Of a stretch of 64,000 bases of DNA, positions 32,153 through 44,449 are shown piece by piece. Under the pieces are notes generated by a model. The model searched no databases, was not told where the DNA came from, and was given only the letters and a program-made list of their open reading frames with translations. Position numbers and translations under genes: made by a program. How positions within the stretch are numbered: position 1 is the stretch's first letter; every line of letters starts with the position of its first letter. Source of the stretch: Pycnopodia helianthoides (Eukaryota; Echinodermata; Asteroidea; Forcipulatida; Asteriidae); contig CM063263.1 of NCBI GenBank assembly GCA_032158295.1, positions 10,078,474 to 10,142,473 on the forward strand, in the 5' to 3' direction.

Positions 32153-32322
32153 TACAGACTACTTCGCAAATACTCAGTGCGCATGCGTTAGCCGTGGAAT
32201 GAGGTGCATGCTGGTCTAGCTAGTGACACATTTTGTCGATACCTAGACCAGCATGTACCTCAATCCACGGCTAACGCACGCATACCGAGCCTTTGCGAAG
32301 TCTATGTATAGCCTTCTGCCCA
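32153..32322. mobile_element. Palindromic MITE of about 170 bp
   Basis: The left arm contains acttcgcaaa, gcatgcgttagccgtgg and atgctggtctag; the right arm is its inverted copy (ctagaccagcat, ccacggctaacgca, tttgcgaagt). The loop is about 25 bp. No coding capacity. Confidence 0.85.
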
Positions 32323-33079
32323 AGAGGCCACATATGGTGGAATATTATCACAACTTTGCACGTGTTCCAAGACAGGTATTTATCTCATGAATTAACAAAA
32401 CACTTTTTAGTCGCCCGCGATCTCAGCCTCGTATGCATAAACGAACATCTGTGTGGTTGACTGAAGCAGCTTTGGTTAATTATTGATGTTGCAACGCTTT
32501 ATATGGTTAATAATTACTGCAAAGAGACTTAGAGGGCAAGTCTAATTGCTCTGGCACGTGGTTGGATTTTTTGGATCAATGGCAAACATGGGTGTTCCTT
32601 CTTAGAGAAGTATGGCACCTGAAAGATTTTCTTTCACTTTTTATATATAAATACTTTACCTTATTCTTATATAAATACTTTATAAAATATAGTGTAGGCT
32701 AATTACTTTTTTAGCCTTTGAGAAAGACTCTGCTAGGGTCGAAACGTCTTGCCATTGTCAATTTGTACCACATGTCATTTTGGTTTGTAAGAAGTTTGCG
32801 ATCAGCTATTTTCCCCTAATTTACAGTAAGATCACAGAAAGCACTGCCGTTTTTTTGTAGGAGCTATGAAACATTTTGTAAAGACTTTGATTAAATTGTT
32901 TAAATGACAAAATTCAATCTAAAATTTAAACTTGATACCCTTATAACAACAACCCAAAGAAATAATTTCAAATGAAGTACTTTCATATGGGAGAAAAGTG
33001 TGCCAGAGAAGATGACAGTCAAATTAAAATTTGTGACATTTTCGTAAATTGGTAGTATGGTGTCTATTGAAAACTATAC
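32323..33079. other. No gene recognised
   Basis: AT-rich. A small direct repeat of tatataaatacttta occurs near 32641-32685. Confidence 0.45.
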
Positions 33080-33302
33080 ACTCTAAAAGCTTCCGGGTCA
33101 GAATTGACCAAGATTCCGTATCCATTTCCGGGTCAGGCTGGGCCGGAATGTGGTACAACAGTTTTGATTTTTAACTCGGAATCTGCGTACGCTTGACCCA
33201 TTTCTGGCTCATTCTGACACAGATTACGGATCATACCGACGACCCGTGACCCACGGGACCAGGACACGAGTCAATTCTGACCCGGAAGTTTTTTTTTGAG
33301 TG
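33080..33302. mobile_element. GGGTCA/TGACCC-rich inverted-repeat element, copy 1
   Basis: Begins ctctaaaagcttccgggtca and ends gacccggaagtttttttttg, giving inverted ends. Inside are many gggtca/tgaccc words, e.g. gggtcagaattgacc. A cleaner copy lies at 39000-39180. Confidence 0.65.
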
Positions 33303-36300
33303 AAGAGTAGGAAGGATGCACTCCTCGAGAACAAAATGTATGAGTTACTTTTAAGCCTGTAGATTTGAGAATGAACGTCATCCAATATACCATGTCAACA
33401 TGATTTCCAGTTCAAAACAAAATGTCATTGATGATAAGTTGTCCCCCTTTAAGAATACAACGTGATTGTCTCAGTGTTAAGTGTCGTCTTAGTTTCACAT
33501 GCCAACCCGACCATATAGGTTCAATCCGAACCTACAATGCGTTAACACGGGTAATTATAGCTCTCATTATGCACTAAATTACCATATTTTAAGCAAATGT
33601 TATTCATATTTGTCCAGCAAGAGCAATGAATAATTCATCATTCCCTACTTCGTAAGGGTTCAAGTATAGAGAGTGCTTGGATGCAACTCTTTAGGGGAAC
33701 GAGTGCCCTGGCCATCTGCAATGAACGTCACTCGAGGGAATCGTTATTGTGACTGGGAGGGGCGTGTATAAAACCTCCACTGAGGACCCTTGGAAATTGC
33801 TCAGAGATTTGAGCAGAGAGAGGCAAAGGATGTTGCTTTTTAGGGCATCTTGAAAGATGGAGTTAAAGGGAAAGCAAGCTTTTTTAGCAAATCTGCTTTC
33901 AATCGAGTTTTTTGAGCTGTAGCTATGAAGCAAACATCAATCTAAATGCAATTATCAGAAGGAATTCAATTTGTTTTTCTGCTATTAATTATTCAGAAGG
34001 GGTGAGGTTTGCTATTTTTGTTTAAGGAGCATTTGATACAAAATTGAACAGCAAGAACGCAGTGGAGTTTAGTTTGTATGCAATATGGGAATCAGAACGG
34101 GCTCAACATTCTTGATGGGTAACACATTAGTATCTAAAGCATAATCCTGCATAACGTTCGAACGTATAAAGGTCTTTATTGACAAATAGTCTACAAACCA
34201 AACCAAGTATAGCCGAGTAAAGTCAGGAATACGCGTTAATCATGAAACCATATTGTTTTTGACATTTTCAAATCAACCCCAAAAATTTCCGATGCTGCAG
34301 GAAAAATGGTCTGGTCCTGTTTATAGATGTCTGTGTAGTAAAGATTACAACTGCAATGAGACAGGTAACCAGGCGATGATGACGACAGTGATGGTAAAAC
34401 TCAATGCATACAACACTGTACTCAACACAGACAATATCTCTGGGATATGTGACTTCCGGCATTGACCTTCAACCTTTAAGTCTGACTGAATCGATTTGGT
34501 GTGAATCAATATTGAATATCCCCGTTGGCTTATCGGGAAAAGAGAAATGTTTTCAACGAGAATCAAGAAGGATTGGCCAAACAAATTTTTGTTTATTTAT
34601 GTGAATATTATTAATGTTTGTTTTTGATGATTGCTAATGTAATGCGTGAACGATTTTCATTTACGAGGTTTTAAAATATTTGACTCGAGAGTCAATATTT
34701 AAATGCTCTAAATTCCAAGAAATCTAATGTTATTTTAAAATGGTTACAAACACATTTCAAACATCTGCACATTGATTTTATGAAATAATGTTTGCATGTG
34801 TTTGGCAAATGAAATCGTCCGTAAGATCAAAATAAATCTGTATTTCTTTATTTGATAGGGCGTGATAGAAAGCTAACTAAAATAGAGGTGGCTTCCACGT
34901 TTGCTCTCTGGTTTCTGGAAATTTAGACTTGGATACATTTTTCATGAAAATATTTTCTTTGAAAATCTTTGAAAGATAATATTTTCATGAAAATGAATGA
35001 GAAATCTGTTTGGTGTTGATATATTTTTTACTGATAGATTTTTTTTCATTTCTAAATTGGATTTTTGGGGGACCGATTCCATGGAGCATTTTCCCCACAG
35101 GAAATTGTTCTGATTGGACAAGGTAGACATAGCGCGTCATGCGGTTTTGAAATTAATATCTCGCCCATTAATTGCACTTGGCGCAACAAGAGATGCTGTA
35201 GCAGGGGGGGTTGTGGATGATTGACGTGTTGTGTATAGAAGCCAAGGCATTTCTGATTTTACTGAGTATAGCTGTGATTAGATTAAGGTCTTTAATCAAT
35301 AAGAACTTTGTGCTGTTTTACCCTTTGAACTATTTGTACGGTCGCACGTCGGAGCTGCCTTGCTTTTGTCGACACTCTGCCATGGCTGTGGGCGTACCTT
35401 CTATGAATCAAGATGTGGTATAACGCTTTTGTTGTACGAGAGCGGCACCGCCTTAGCGGAAATTCCTAACGGGAAACGTTGGCAATGTTTAGTTGCACCT
35501 ATGTGAGAGTTTCATCTTGAGAAATTCTAACTTCTAGGTAAGGTGGTGACTCCATAAGATTCGTCATAAGAGACATTATATCAATGACAATATGTTAGCT
35601 GACTGCAAGCATTTAAACACAACTCTCAAAACAAAACGGACACTGCCCCCCCCCCCCCTTTAGGGGGGAAATCAAACATAATCGCACTGCCGAAAGCGTT
35701 CAAAATATTCAAACACAGTTCTTCGTGAATGCGTAATAGCATAAAAATACGCGATACAAATTATAATTACCTTGGATCACTGCATTAATCCACTACGATT
35801 TGTTATATTACCAATTTTTGACGTAGCCAGTAAATCTATCACTTGATGGCACAATTACCCTCACATACATTCCAGCTTGCAATATTTACCGTCTATCTGA
35901 AGGAATGTTTTATTACGGTATGAATTTCAACAGAGTTATGCCACCATATGGTACCATAATATTACAGGTCCCACGCATAATGTGAACGCATATCCAGTAG
36001 CTTATGACTATAAAAGCTACTGAGGGTATACGCCTATACAACGTGATGCAGTTCGACAATAATTTATATCAGACCTGAGTCACGTCTACACTGTTTGATA
36101 TTTTGGCGTCAATGTATTATTTAGATTTTCCTCCCTAGGGTTTAATTGTCAAAAACTCGGCTATTTTTCAACTATTTCAATACAACAAAAGGCACGCAGT
36201 ACTCGGTTACAGTCAACCGATATATGCCTTGCATGGAATTACTGTATTTCGATACAATATTTCTCTTGCATACACTTTGATCAGTTGTACACAGAGTAGG

Positions 36301-37364
36301 ATCTATAACAATTCTAAACGTGAGTGCAGTCTAATTTCCAAAATTCGATGTTGTTTTCTTCCTCCCCCCTCTTCCATTCAATGCCGATTATGGGCTGAGT
36401 CCTGTAACATATTAATTTCAAAACTGGCTGAATTTAGCCATGTAATAAATCAGTATATACAACAAATACAATTCGGTTGAAATTTATTTTTTCAAGGTCT
36501 GTGTTTTATAGCCTTTTGTTTCCAACAGCCTTAATGCAAAATTTTGCCATACTCACATTTTAAAAATGTATTATAGATTATAGTAAAAGTGCAAAGAACT
36601 TTAAAAAAAAATAAAAAAATTGCAGACATATCTAAATAATTCATGACATTTCATGACGACAGAACGGGAGCAAGAAAAATTATTGATTATATCCACTTTT
36701 TTTTTTAACCATAATAATTCCTGCGCGTCGAATTGAATATTGAATAAAATAAAAGCACTGCCCTTGATGAGAGAAATCTATTGTTAACACATTTTTTTTT
36801 ATGGACCTCCTTTGAAGGGCCTCCTTTGAAGCAAGTTTATATGTATGGATCGAGGAAAACTCAAATGGGCAAAGAAACAGACGACCTTTCAAACATTGAA
36901 AGGTTTCCATTTCGATTACTCCGACCTAGTTTTTGCTGCAGTAGACAATTATTGTACTTTCAATTTCTATTCTACCCAAAACTGAGGTTGAAAGGAAAAT
37001 TACCCCGGTAACTGCTTTGGAGCTGTGTGTTGGCGATTATGGGCACACGGGGAACATGACGCAGGTAGTATTATGGTGGCAGTATAGATCTTGTCGTCGC
37101 AATGGTCTTCTTAAATAAAAATGTGTACACTTAATTTGTTCAGTCATTTTTGTAAACCAGTGAAATGGAAATAAATGTATCTGAATTAATGTAATTAAAT
37201 CTTTTTTTAATCTTTGATTTTTACAGCATAGCATACTGGCACAACTGTTAGTGAAGGATTTCTGGAATAAATATCATTAATAAACAATTTCAATAAGAAA
37301 TACCAAACAAAATCAACAGAAATGCACAATTCAGTTTTAACTTCAGGCAATAATATTACGCTCT
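33303..37364. other. Long stretch without a recognised gene
   Basis: Nothing coding could be supported. A 16-of-17-bp inverted repeat (ttcatgaaaatatt/aatattttcatgaa) spans 34938-34994, a C12 tract lies near 35647-35658, and AT-rich sequence dominates. A hydrophobic minus-strand frame near 34345-34460 is noted under rejected items. Confidence 0.45.
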
Positions 37365-37475
37365 AGAATGGCAAAGGTCGTGGGTTCGAATCCCACCCGA
37401 GTAATATGCCTGTGAATCTCTTTCACAGGTCTCGGGAAAGTACCGAGTACACAGTGTCTAACACACATCAGTGTA
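37365..37475 (+). mobile_element. tRNA-derived SINE fragment, third type
   Basis: ggtcgtgggttcgaatccca is a tRNA T-arm sequence, followed by cgagtaatatgcctgtga and ctcgggaaagtaccgagtac. The 5' half of the tRNA head is missing. Confidence 0.55.
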
Positions 37476-38702
37476 TCGAGTATAACCAAACAATTTTCGT
37501 TTTTTCCCCAATGCAAATGTTAACATCTATTACTAATATTATGGTTGGCCGTGTACAATGTGCGTACATAATGACGTTTCCCTCAAACCACCAATTGGCA
37601 CCCGAATGCTCAAAAACGGCCATTTCATCTATGAATATATAAATTCATGTACACCATTAACCCAAAATATGGCCGAGCTATTCTCGTTCCCGCCTCCAGC
37701 CTCTAGAAAAAATTAACTCGAACGGGAAAGTCACGTGATCAGTGGACAATGATAGATGTCTATTCATTGCTCGATCATCTCGGGTTCGTTAATTTTCTCG
37801 AGCTAATGTTATTTTGGTTTGCATCCAGGGAAATCAAGAGTGTGTAATGTATGCAGGTACACTGCGCAGCCAAACGAGCTCGGCCCGTTGTGATATACCG
37901 CATTCCAGACATCCTAGGCCAACTGCTCCGTTTCCATGACAACCCTAATGGCATTCAAGACACGGTTTATTTCCCACCGTCGCGCGGACCATTATATCCA
38001 TACGTTCTGTCAATATGCAACGTGGGTTGTCTGGGTAAAGTGGCTAGAAAGGATGCAGTTACCGGAGTAACAGCTGTTCATTAAGAGCTTAAGTAATAAC
38101 ATAAAAAACACAAGTTAAATATTAACATTTCCAGATATTTCATCAACATCTTCTATGGTCAGTGCCAAGGGTGGACTGCTTAGCGTCGGCTGGCGGACAA
38201 AGGTGGCATTACAAGTCAAACGACGCATGGGAGAATACTAATGAGGGATGACATTTGATGAAAGTGAAAATTCATGCAAATGGTTTGATGGCCCGAGTTC
38301 CCCTTTCAAGGTGTGCAGACTCTGTGCATCACAAAACTACAGGCTTGGACACAATGTGGACTATTTCTTTCTCCCTTCGGTGTCTGCTTTACTTCTTTCA
38401 AGAAAATTCAAAAGGCTCACGGAGATTTTGAGAGAATCCCGAGGTCATGAAATCTCATGAGAAACCACGATGCTGAATGTTAAATCCAAGCTCTGTGTTG
38501 CCTTTTTCGATTAAATCAAACCGAAATAACTTGAGGTAAAATTAGCTCAGGACAAACGCAAAGCCTCGACAAAGATAACACATAGTTGATGAATACACCC
38601 ATCTTGGCTTTTTACAGCTGCCATTCTTACAGCAGAATTCCGAGATTACGGCCCAAACAATTATGCCTAAAGCTTTAAAGGGGCCCGTAAACGAAGAGTT
38701 CT
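37476..38702. other. No gene recognised
   Basis: A weak inverted repeat (aaattaactcgaac/gttcgttaatttt) spans about 37709-37800. The 77-codon frame at 37851-38084 has no recognisable motif. Confidence 0.4.
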
Positions 38703-38755
38703 CATCCATCGCATGTGCAGGGCCATGAAATTTGGCCCTGCACATGCGATGGATG
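38703..38755. repeat. Perfect 23-bp hairpin
   Basis: The arm 38703-38725 (starting catccatcgcatgtgcaggg) is exactly complementary to 38733-38755 with a 7-base loop tgaaatt. Either strand could fold. It resembles a short palindromic element core or a small RNA hairpin; no family member was seen in the window. Confidence 0.9.
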
Positions 38756-38999
38756 AAGAGGAAATAAGAATAAACGTTAATTTAACATTATTTTAGGGTG
38801 AGGTATTACAAAAAAATTATTCCGCAATCCATCTCGTTAGGCTGAAAGATAGAATGGTCTGGTACCTATATGATATAAAATGAAAAGTGGGACCAAAGTG
38901 GTCAATGTGAATATTAGGCACCTGACAAAAATGGCTGCTGCCTAATGGGTTAAATGTATATGTACATGTACTATTCTACACCGTAACTGTACGTTTACT

Positions 39000-39180
39000 C
39001 TCTAGAAGCTTCTGGGTCAAAAATGAACCGGAGTCCGGGTCACAGGGGCCCTGACCCATTTCTGGGTCAAGCTGACCCAAAAAAGAGGTTAAAAAGGGAG
39101 GGATTTTACTCGGATTCTGAGTCATAATGGCTCAGAAATGGGTCAGAAACTCAGGCCCCACGGGACCCGGTCTTCTAGAG
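39000..39180. mobile_element. GGGTCA/TGACCC-rich inverted-repeat element, copy 2
   Basis: Exact 9-bp ends CTCTAGAAG and CTTCTAGAG enclose 163 bp rich in gggtca and tgaccc, including the perfect palindrome gggtcaagctgaccc at 39064-39078. Confidence 0.8.
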
Positions 39181-39302
39181 GGTATGTACTGCGCCTGATT
39201 TTCTCAATTTCAAGCGCTGCTCGCTTTAGAGGCACAGTCACCCACACATAGACTTTAACCGTGCCACAGCCAAACCACACCCCCTTTTTTTCAATAGAGT
39301 GC

Positions 39303-39440
39303 AGGGCTTTTTCAAAACCTTGGCCTAGTCTGCGGCTCCGGGCTATCCGATTTTATTTTGAAAATTGCAAACTGCTCCAAAATTGATGACAGCGCCCAAG
39401 CCGGAAGCACTTGTTTTCGTACCACACTTAAGACAGGGGG
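39303..39440. mobile_element. Possible worn GGCCCTTTTCGAAACC-type MITE
   Basis: agggctttttcaaaaccttg with later gcccaagccggaagc resembles that family, but no right terminus was found. Confidence 0.3.
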
Positions 39441-40660
39441 TCAACAGTGAAGGGATCCGGGAAAGCGCCCATACCTTATGCGTGTATGCATTGGCTCTAG
39501 TGTGGTACGGAAAAAATTGCAAGCCAGAACCATAGCAAAATGCCTCTATACCTATAAGCAAGTCAATGCATGAATGAAATAATAGTCTGGTCCTTCCTTT
39601 GAAGTAATACAAATAAGTACCCGGGAAGTTGCTGTTGCACGCAGTTTGGGAACACGACAAAGAAGGCGGCAGTGTAATGTGTCTACTGAAGGCTAATGAT
39701 CTTTAATTGTGTTGGGAAAAACTGCGTTTCTTCAAGTGTCCTTCAGCAAACAATCGTACATTAACAAGTGTGTAACACGGGAGGAAAATGGCCAACGATC
39801 CGTGTAAGAGAATTAGAGAGCGGCATGCCATTTGAAGTGGACAAGGGTTCTACTAAAAGGTCAACAAACTTACCAAGTGCTGCACTTGTAATTGAGTTTC
39901 TCCAATTTGAAAATTATAAAAGATCGCTGTTTCAAACAGGGCACTTAACTGCAGCTGTCTCATTGGAATCGAAGATAGTAAACACTGTTTTGTATTGCCT
40001 ACAGTGGCATGGGGCTAGAATTCAATTATTTTCCCGTGGTTGTGTACGCACGGAAAGTATGGGGGTAATGCAGTATGACATTTGCATTAAAACTTAATTT
40101 TGATTTGTAGAAAAGGTTCACATTCTAGGTTTGGTAGTACTGATCTGAATGGAGGAGAGACAATGTTCGTACACACCATGTCTGAATTAAACCTTAAAAA
40201 TCCTATTAAAATCCTGTTTTCCCTTTTTGAATTACATGTTTGTTAAAAAACAAGTATGGCCTCCAAAGGGTCGAAATAGTATATTCAGGTAAAACAGTGA
40301 AACTTATTAGAAAAAATAAAACAAATTACAGATCACTCAAAGAAGTAGAAGCAGAGCAATTAAGTCAAAAACCATTATTGGCAGAGTCTACTGTGTAAAT
40401 TGGCATTGAAATTGCAGGCTATCATATCTTCCAACCATTAGCCTTGAGGTCAATTTGGGAGGTGATGTTTCCGACAGTGGTCAGTCTACTTTATCACCAC
40501 CTGACCGTGACTGCCTCCTTGATCGCCTCTCAAAGCTACTGACAAATTGAATCATGGAGTAAATTGCCCGGTTATTGGATTCTGTGGCTGGGTATAATAT
40601 GTCAGTGCCACTTAAAGGTGCCGTTATCTGTCATGCACCTTTGTTGTATGCCATTAAAAA
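39441..40660. other. No gene recognised
   Basis: Contains another tagtctggtccttcc motif at 39581-39597 of the dispersed repeat seen at 31899. No coding exon supported. Confidence 0.4.
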
Positions 40661-40671
40661 AAAATGTTCAA

Positions 40672-40972
40672 TGGCCAAAAGTATGGGCGCATCAAATGGC
40701 GAAATGTAGGGGTGCAACCACATGGCGAAATGTAGCGGTACACTACCTGACAATGGGTGTATGTCAAAATGTATGAGTGCATCACACAGCAATGGGAGCA
40801 ACACATGGGAAGATGTATGGACACCACATGGGAAAAACACGGGTGCATGCACCACATGGCAAAATGTATGGGGCACCACATGGCAAAATGTATTGGCACC
40901 ACATTGGAAATATACGAGTGCACCACATGGGATGAGCGCACCACATGGCAAAGTCTATGGATGCACCATATT
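40672..40972. repeat. Degenerate minisatellite, unit about 23-27 bp
   Basis: About a dozen imperfect units built on gcaccacatggcaaaatgta follow one another. They are most regular at 40850-40960 and more degraded to the left. Frames on both strands read through it, giving repeated HMAKC- or HFAMW-like peptides; I treat these as artefacts. Confidence 0.85.
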
Positions 40973-40984
40973 TTGCTTCGTGAT

Positions 40985-41335
40985 CTCAATGTGTACATTA
41001 CTAGAATCAGCAGTTGCAAAATTGATAGCCCCAATACCAAAACGTGGGCAACAAAAGCAGTGGCTCTGGTTATTTTGTTCTCAAGATTGGAATTGCATTA
41101 GTACTAGTATAGGAGAATCAGATGCAACACTAAGCAACAATAGATGAAATGGCTCTTATTAAAATTGTACACAGCAAAGCCCAACAAGTGGGGCAATGAA
41201 ATAATTGCTACTGTTTTGTTTTCAAAGTCTGGACATACATTTATGATCAGCAGTTGTAAAATCGTAAGGCCGTGGATGAGGGCGAAAGCTAGGGCAACGG
41301 AAACAATGGCCTTTGTTTTACCTAAACACTGCACA
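40985..41335 (-). repeat. Two or three degenerate units encoding similar hydrophobic frames
   Basis: atcagcagttgcaaaattga at about 41008 recurs as atcagcagttgtaaaatcgt at about 41248, and an intermediate ttttgttttcaaagtctgg unit lies between. On the minus strand the two main units read LGLSILQLLILV and HGLTILQLLIINV. They could be remnants of duplicated transmembrane exons or just a tandem repeat; no splice sites could be assigned. Confidence 0.45.
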
Positions 41336-41561
41336 TGACAGGAGCAGCAGTTGTGCCAAGATCACATATTCAGGATGATACCTTTAAGTTCATGCCAGAA
41401 CACTCCAGCTTTGCAATTCGATTTTAGGATAACGCTGTTAACATTCATGCTTGCCAGAATGGGAAGGTTTTGAAATGAAGTTAATCAGTATGGTTTATGT
41501 GACCTTACATAATGATGTAATAACGCGGCCTTATCAACTGTTAGCACGTCTGAAAATGCAC

Positions 41562-41770
41562 TTAAAGGGGCTGTGACGTCACGATTAAAGCAGGCCTGCG
41601 GCTGTACATGGCATTATGAACTCTCACCCAGTTACAGCATGCGTGCGCGCTCTCTCCGTAGATAATAATGATACGGAGGGAGGGCGCGAGCGTGCAGTAA
41701 ATGGGCGAGAGTTCATAATTCCATGTGCAGCCACAGGCCTGCTTTGATCATGACGTCACAGCCCCTTTAA
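41562..41770. mobile_element. Palindromic TTAA-type element, well preserved
   Basis: 209 bp. The ends ttaaaggggctgtgacgtca and tgacgtcacagcccctttaa are exact inverted repeats. The arms pair along nearly their full length around a tagataataatgata loop. It shares its right TTAA with the family 1 element that follows. A worn copy lies at 9125-9330. Confidence 0.92.
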
Positions 41771-42146
41771 AGGAACATTACAGAATTGGTAAGAAGAAAA
41801 AACTTTTTGATCACAGATTTACATAAAACTTACACGGTCTAATGATGATGATAGTAGAAAACATCCCTTGAAACATTTCTGTCTGAAATGCCATATTTGA
41901 TGAGAAATGAATAAACTAATTTTCCGATTGGAGTTTATCGCTCAGTGAGCGTTTTATTCATGTGTTGAATCTATATGATTTCATGCAAATGTGTAATCGG
42001 TTTTTCACTATTTTCTCGACCCAGATGGCCGATCGATCTCAAACTTCTACAGGTTTGTCAGTTTATGTATATGGTGGATTACATAAAGTGCTTACACTGC
42101 CAGCAACTGTTTTGTTAGAAAAACCAATTCTGTAATGTTCCTTTAA
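41767..42146. mobile_element. TTAA-type MITE family 1, copy 4
   Basis: 380 bp with TTAAAGGAACATTACAG and inverted counterpart ending TTAA at 42143-42146, oriented like copy 3. It abuts the palindromic element with a single shared TTAA. Confidence 0.88.
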
Positions 42147-43114
42147 AGGTAGTTTGCATTATTTGCAGAAATGATTTTTTCCCCCAGTTACTAAAAAATA
42201 AATCACTTGAGTAAAAGTACATATGCCTATTATTCCAAAGTATACAGTGTTATCGTTTCGCCATGTGATATAATTTCTTTTTATGGAGTATACGCTGCAG
42301 TTGATATAATTTATGAATACTAATTTATATTATAAAAGTACAAATAAACAAGTAAAATGTATTTTTACGGTAAAAAAGGGTATCTGACCCACTGATACAT
42401 TTTCATCGTTATGGAGAAAACTGTTAGTAGGCTATAGTACCAATCTTGTAGGCATACCCAAACCGAGGCTTAGAAAGACAATTAGTCTGGTGCAAATTGT
42501 TTAATGAAAAATGGCCGTCTTGGGTACAGGAAACCTGACAAAAATCACCGCATTGTAAAGTACAATCAATTTTATTGGTATCAATCCAACAGAGAAAAAG
42601 AAAAAACATGTTGTTGGATTCTGAGGGGTTGTGGACGGTTAGATTTAAAAATAGACAGTGGTTGTTACAAATGCAACAACACATTGTCATTTTCAAATTA
42701 ACAAACAACAGACTTGTAAGTCTCTGTCCTTGCTATAATGGTTGTAAAACACACGTATGGTCACGATGCACGGATGCAGGAGTGTTGTTCGTTCAAATTA
42801 ATGCACGTCCGGTCAAGCCTCATTGGGATCCAATCATAAAATGCCTCTACATCAATTTGGTGTACACGAGGTTAGGTTTTCTGATGGGGGCCGCGGTCCT
42901 CATTAAGGTATCGCATGGTGAATTTTCGAACAATGGACATTTTTGTTTTTTTGCAATTAAGTCCGCGTGTGAAACGAAGTGACGTATATATCTTTATGTA
43001 TTGTTAATAACCGATTCCACAGCGCTGCTCAAGCACACCTTTGAATAAAGAAATGTAGCTTAATTGTTTACCTGAAAAGGACTAGCGGCCACATTATCAT
43101 TTCATGTGTACTGC
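42147..43114. other. No gene recognised
   Basis: AT-rich spacer. A 135-codon frame at 42575-42982 lacks any recognisable motif. Confidence 0.4.
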
Positions 43115-43322
43115 TTGGGATAATAATAATAATAATAACTGTATTTATATAGCGCCTTTTGCCAAAGGATACAAAGCGCTCAGTATTTTTACCTGCCATG
43201 TATGTGGAGCTACGTTTTTGAAGTATGAGACCTATGCATTTATAGCACAATGTAATGGTTTACAAGGTGCTGTGGCGCAATATGCTGCCGATCAAACCAG
43301 GAACACCGGGGCGAACCCCTTT
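43115..43322 (-). mobile_element. SINE type 1, 3' part only
   Basis: Minus-strand reading gives ggggttcgccccggtgttcc, gcagcatattgcgccacagc, ttgtaaaccattacattgtg and a tail ending in ATT repeats, matching the 3' half of the copy at 48932-49345. Confidence 0.85.
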
Positions 43323-44449
43323 GCCAATGCTGGTGCAACCAGCTCAACGTTATGTGAATCATTTGTTTCCCTTCTAAATTTAACTTATTCATGTCTCCCA
43401 AATCACATGCGGTTTGGCACTCTGGGCATGCTTTTATGGTTCCAATATAATGTAATTTACAAGAATTTGAGGGTCGTGTACCAGACTTAACTTTATCAAC
43501 ATTAATGTGGCGTTGACAAACACAATTAGACTATGACTAATACTACATAATCAGTTCAATGATTCGATTGGTCGTCTACTCCCCAACCCAGGGGGTCTGT
43601 CCTTCAACACCAGGGGGATCTCCCCACCCATCGAAAACCGGAAAGGAAAATGAAAACATGAAAAATAATTGTATCCTTTCTATTTGTATCTTTTATAAGC
43701 CGATTGCAATCTTCTCGTGACTCACCGTGTCTTTGTGAGACATCTACAGTCACCATTGCTTTCTGTATGCAATCGCGTCACCCGTCATTACGCACGTATG
43801 AGTTGATTGGTGATGCCCACCATTTTGTTTTGCAGTATTAATATTTTTTGTTTGACAAAAAAACTATTATGGTTTGTACTAGCGTTGGCGATTATAGCTT
43901 ACGGAATATTGCACTATAATAATATTAATTACATTTAGATACGAATGAATCATTGTATGGACACATTGGATTTTGGAGAAAATAGAATTAGCTGTTGCAA
44001 ACTGCTTATTAACAAAAAAAACCTTTTAGTTAAAACAAATTAGTTAGTGGCTTCAATTTCGACCATGGCAGAGTCTTTTTTGAAAGCTATTTTTCTATGA
44101 GCATGAACGTACTTGCTGTGTAAACAGGCTACCAGTCAAAACACAGTAATATGAAATGTAACTTGTGACTGGCTTCCTGCATTGTATGTAATTAATATTG
44201 CAAAAGCACTGTTTTGTGTTAGAAAGCAGAATAAAATAAATGCTTGGTGGATGGTCTATATTATGTCCGTAGTCAAATTGAGGAATCGTTCAAATTTTGA
44301 GTTAAAAAAAATATATGTTTTAAACACACGAACTTCACTCTGTACCTTCGATTAGAACTGGAGAGAAACAAGTTGACTGTACAATGAATCCCCCTTCAAT
44401 TGACCTTTGTCATATGGGACCATCTTGTTTTTCTAACATTCAACTCTTA
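43323..44449. other. No gene recognised
   Basis: AT-rich sequence with no supported exon or repeat boundary. Confidence 0.4.

Noticed and set aside
34345..34584. Minus-strand frame with a hydrophobic stretch (VLYALSFTITVVIIAWL)
   Set aside because: Looks like one membrane helix, but no splice sites, family motif or second exon could be found.
37851..38084. 77-codon plus-strand frame
   Set aside because: Amino-acid pattern not recognised and no flanking splice signals that form a gene model.
40631..41147. Overlapping frames of 105-141 codons on both strands
   Set aside because: Explained by the minisatellite with a unit of about 25 bp.
43104..43490. 128-codon plus-strand frame
   Set aside because: Most of it is the antisense 3' half of the type 1 SINE.
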